The notes under the pieces: model-generated
Told to the model about the DNA's origin: nothing
Database searches by the model: none
The model's input: the letters and a program-made list of their open reading frames with translations, nothing else
Made by a program: the position numbers and the translations under genes
Assembly: GCF_030812295.1 (NCBI RefSeq)
Contig: NZ_JAUSSK010000005.1
Span: forward strand, 248,001 to 312,000
Direction of reading: 5' to 3'
Length of the DNA stretch: 64,000 bases
Source: Luteibacter jiangsuensis
GTDB lineage: Bacteria; Pseudomonadota; Gammaproteobacteria; Xanthomonadales; Rhodanobacteraceae
Shown: in pieces, positions 63,138 through 64,000 of the stretch
Numbering within the stretch: position 1 is the stretch's first letter
Layout of the letters: every line of letters starts with the position of its first letter

Positions 63138-63923
63138 TCAGGTCTTGTTGGAGATGAACTGGAGCATCTGGTCGGCGGCGGAGATCGCCTTCGAGTTCAT
63201 CTCGTAGGCGCGCTGCGTCTCGATCATGTTCACCATTTCCTCGACCACGTTGACGTTCGAGGTTTCCAGGGAGTTCTGTTCGATGGTCCCGAGACCGTTG
63301 AGGCCCGCCGTACCCGTCTGCGGCGCGCCACTGGCGGCCGTCTCCAGGTAGAGGTTGTCGCCACGCGGCTCGAGGCCGGCCGGATTGACGAAATCGGCGA
63401 GCTGGATCGTGCCGATCTGCTGCGATGTGGCGTTGGCGGCCGTGGTCACGCTGACCGTGCCATCCGTGCCGATGCTGATGGTCTTCGCGTTGGCGGGAAT
63501 GGTGATCGCCGGCTCGAGCGGATACCCGTCGTTGGTGACGATCTGGCCGTCCTGGTCCTGCTTGAGCGCACCGTCCCGCGTATAGCCGACGGTGCCATCG
63601 GGCAGGGTCACCTGCAGGAACCCGCGCCCCTCGACGCGCATGTCCAGTGGATTGTCCGACTGCTGCACGCCGCCCTGCTCGAACATCTTCTGCGTGCCTA
63701 CCACGCGCACGCCCGTGCCGAGCATGAAGCCGGTGGGGGACTGGGTCTGTTCGGTCGTCTGCGCACCGGCCTGGCCGCGGTTCTGGTAGGACAGGTCCTC
63801 GAACTCGGCACGCGAACGCTTGAACGCGGTCGTGTTGGTGTTGGCCAGGTTGTTCGATACGACATCCATGCGCGTCTGCTGCGCATCGAGGCCGGTCTTG
63901 GCGATCCAGAGGGACGTGAACAT
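63138..63923 (-). CDS. flgG: Flagellar distal rod protein FlgG
   Basis: A 261-residue distal rod protein, normal length. Start: [20 protein letters not shown], then [24 protein letters not shown]. The end [32 protein letters not shown] is the rod/hook C-motif. It is the first complete flg gene in the window, and the operon continues to the right. Confidence 0.97.
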   Translation of the reverse strand: MFTSLWIAKTGLDAQQTRMDVVSNNLANTNTTAFKRSRAEFEDLSYQNRGQAGAQTTEQTQSPTGFMLGTGVRVVGTQKMFEQGGVQQSDNPLDMRVEGRGFLQVTLPDGTVGYTRDGALKQDQDGQIVTNDGYPLEPAITIPANAKTISIGTDGTVSVTTAANATSQQIGTIQLADFVNPAGLEPRGDNLYLETAASGAPQTGTAGLNGLGTIEQNSLETSNVNVVEEMVNMIETQRAYEMNSKAISAADQMLQFISNKT

Positions 63924-63954
63924 CGTTGACTCCTGCGCGCGGGCGCTTTACATG

Positions 63955-63980
63955 CCGGCGACGGTTTTGCGTCGCCCGGC
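63955..63980. repeat. Hairpin upstream of flgG
   Basis: GCCGGCGACG and CGTCGCCCGGC pair over 10 bases with one bulged G around a short loop, about 32 bases before flgG. It may be a processing or attenuation element between flgF and flgG. Confidence 0.4.
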
Positions 63981-63985
63981 GGTGG

Positions 63986-64000
63986 TTACCCCACCTGTAG
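63986..64000 (-). CDS. Possible last codons of flgF (partial)
   Basis: Reading the minus strand from the window edge, one frame gives Leu-Gln-Val-Gly and a TAA (63986-63988). This would suit the end of flgF, the gene expected upstream of flgG. Too short to prove; another frame stays open until 63948. Confidence 0.25.
   Translation of the reverse strand, partial: LQVG

Noticed and set aside
1-64000. CRISPR array, prophage, transposase or integrase
   Set aside because: No regularly spaced direct repeats and no phage, transposase or recombinase genes were seen. The REPs are the only mobile-type repeats.

Overview
The window is about 64 kb of high-GC, gene-dense chromosome from a gammaproteobacterium. 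It most resembles the Lysobacterales/Xanthomonadales, family Rhodanobacteraceae (Luteibacter or Dyella type); this is inferred from gene order and REP style, not from a search. No rRNA, tRNA, CRISPR array, prophage or insertion sequence was recognised. About 57 protein genes can be supported.

Left part (1-26 kb), housekeeping and envelope. The first block is gshB, tonB, a small secreted protein on the other strand, yqgE, ruvX and pyrB, followed by an orphan lipoprotein and a BON-domain protein. The twitching-motility ATPases pilU and pilT (minus strand) face proC-yggT (plus strand); yggS, often found between pilT and proC, is absent. hrpA-relA run on the minus strand. A Dps ferritin, a GH17-GT2 fusion glucan synthase (NdvB type) and the tamA-tamB outer-membrane assembly pair follow on the plus strand.

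Right part (26-64 kb), one very large flagellar and chemotaxis cluster, all on the minus strand. In transcription order (right to left) it reads: possible flgF end, flgG-H-I-J-K-L; fliC; fliD-fliS-fliT-PilZ protein; fleQ; fliE-F-G-H-I-J-K; fliL-M; fliN-O-P-Q-R-flhB-flhA-flhF-fleN-fliA; cheY-cheZ-cheA-motC-motD-parC-parP-cheW-DUF2802. This is a polar-flagellum layout: FleQ (sigma-54 activator) sits above sigma-54 promoters, FliA (sigma-28) drives flagellin, FlhF/FleN set number and place, and ParC/ParP are expected to place the chemotaxis array at the pole. Sigma-54 type promoters (TGGCAC-N5-TTGC or close) can be read upstream of fliE, fliL, fliN and fliD. A FleQ-box-like sequence lies upstream of fliL, and a sigma-28 promoter upstream of fliC. 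cheB, usual next to cheA in related clusters, is missing here.

The most unusual sequence-level observation is a family of REP-type palindromes (GTGGGAGC...). One forms a hairpin between the convergent yggT and relA and one lies after dps. Two lie inside genes: an in-frame insertion in hrpA of about 24 codons, and the first coding residues of fliP. No clearly new multi-gene system was found. The best leads are the translated REPs, the promoter that splits fliLM from fliN, the triple DDEFEALLD repeat in CheA, and the GTGACG inverted-repeat array upstream of fleQ.
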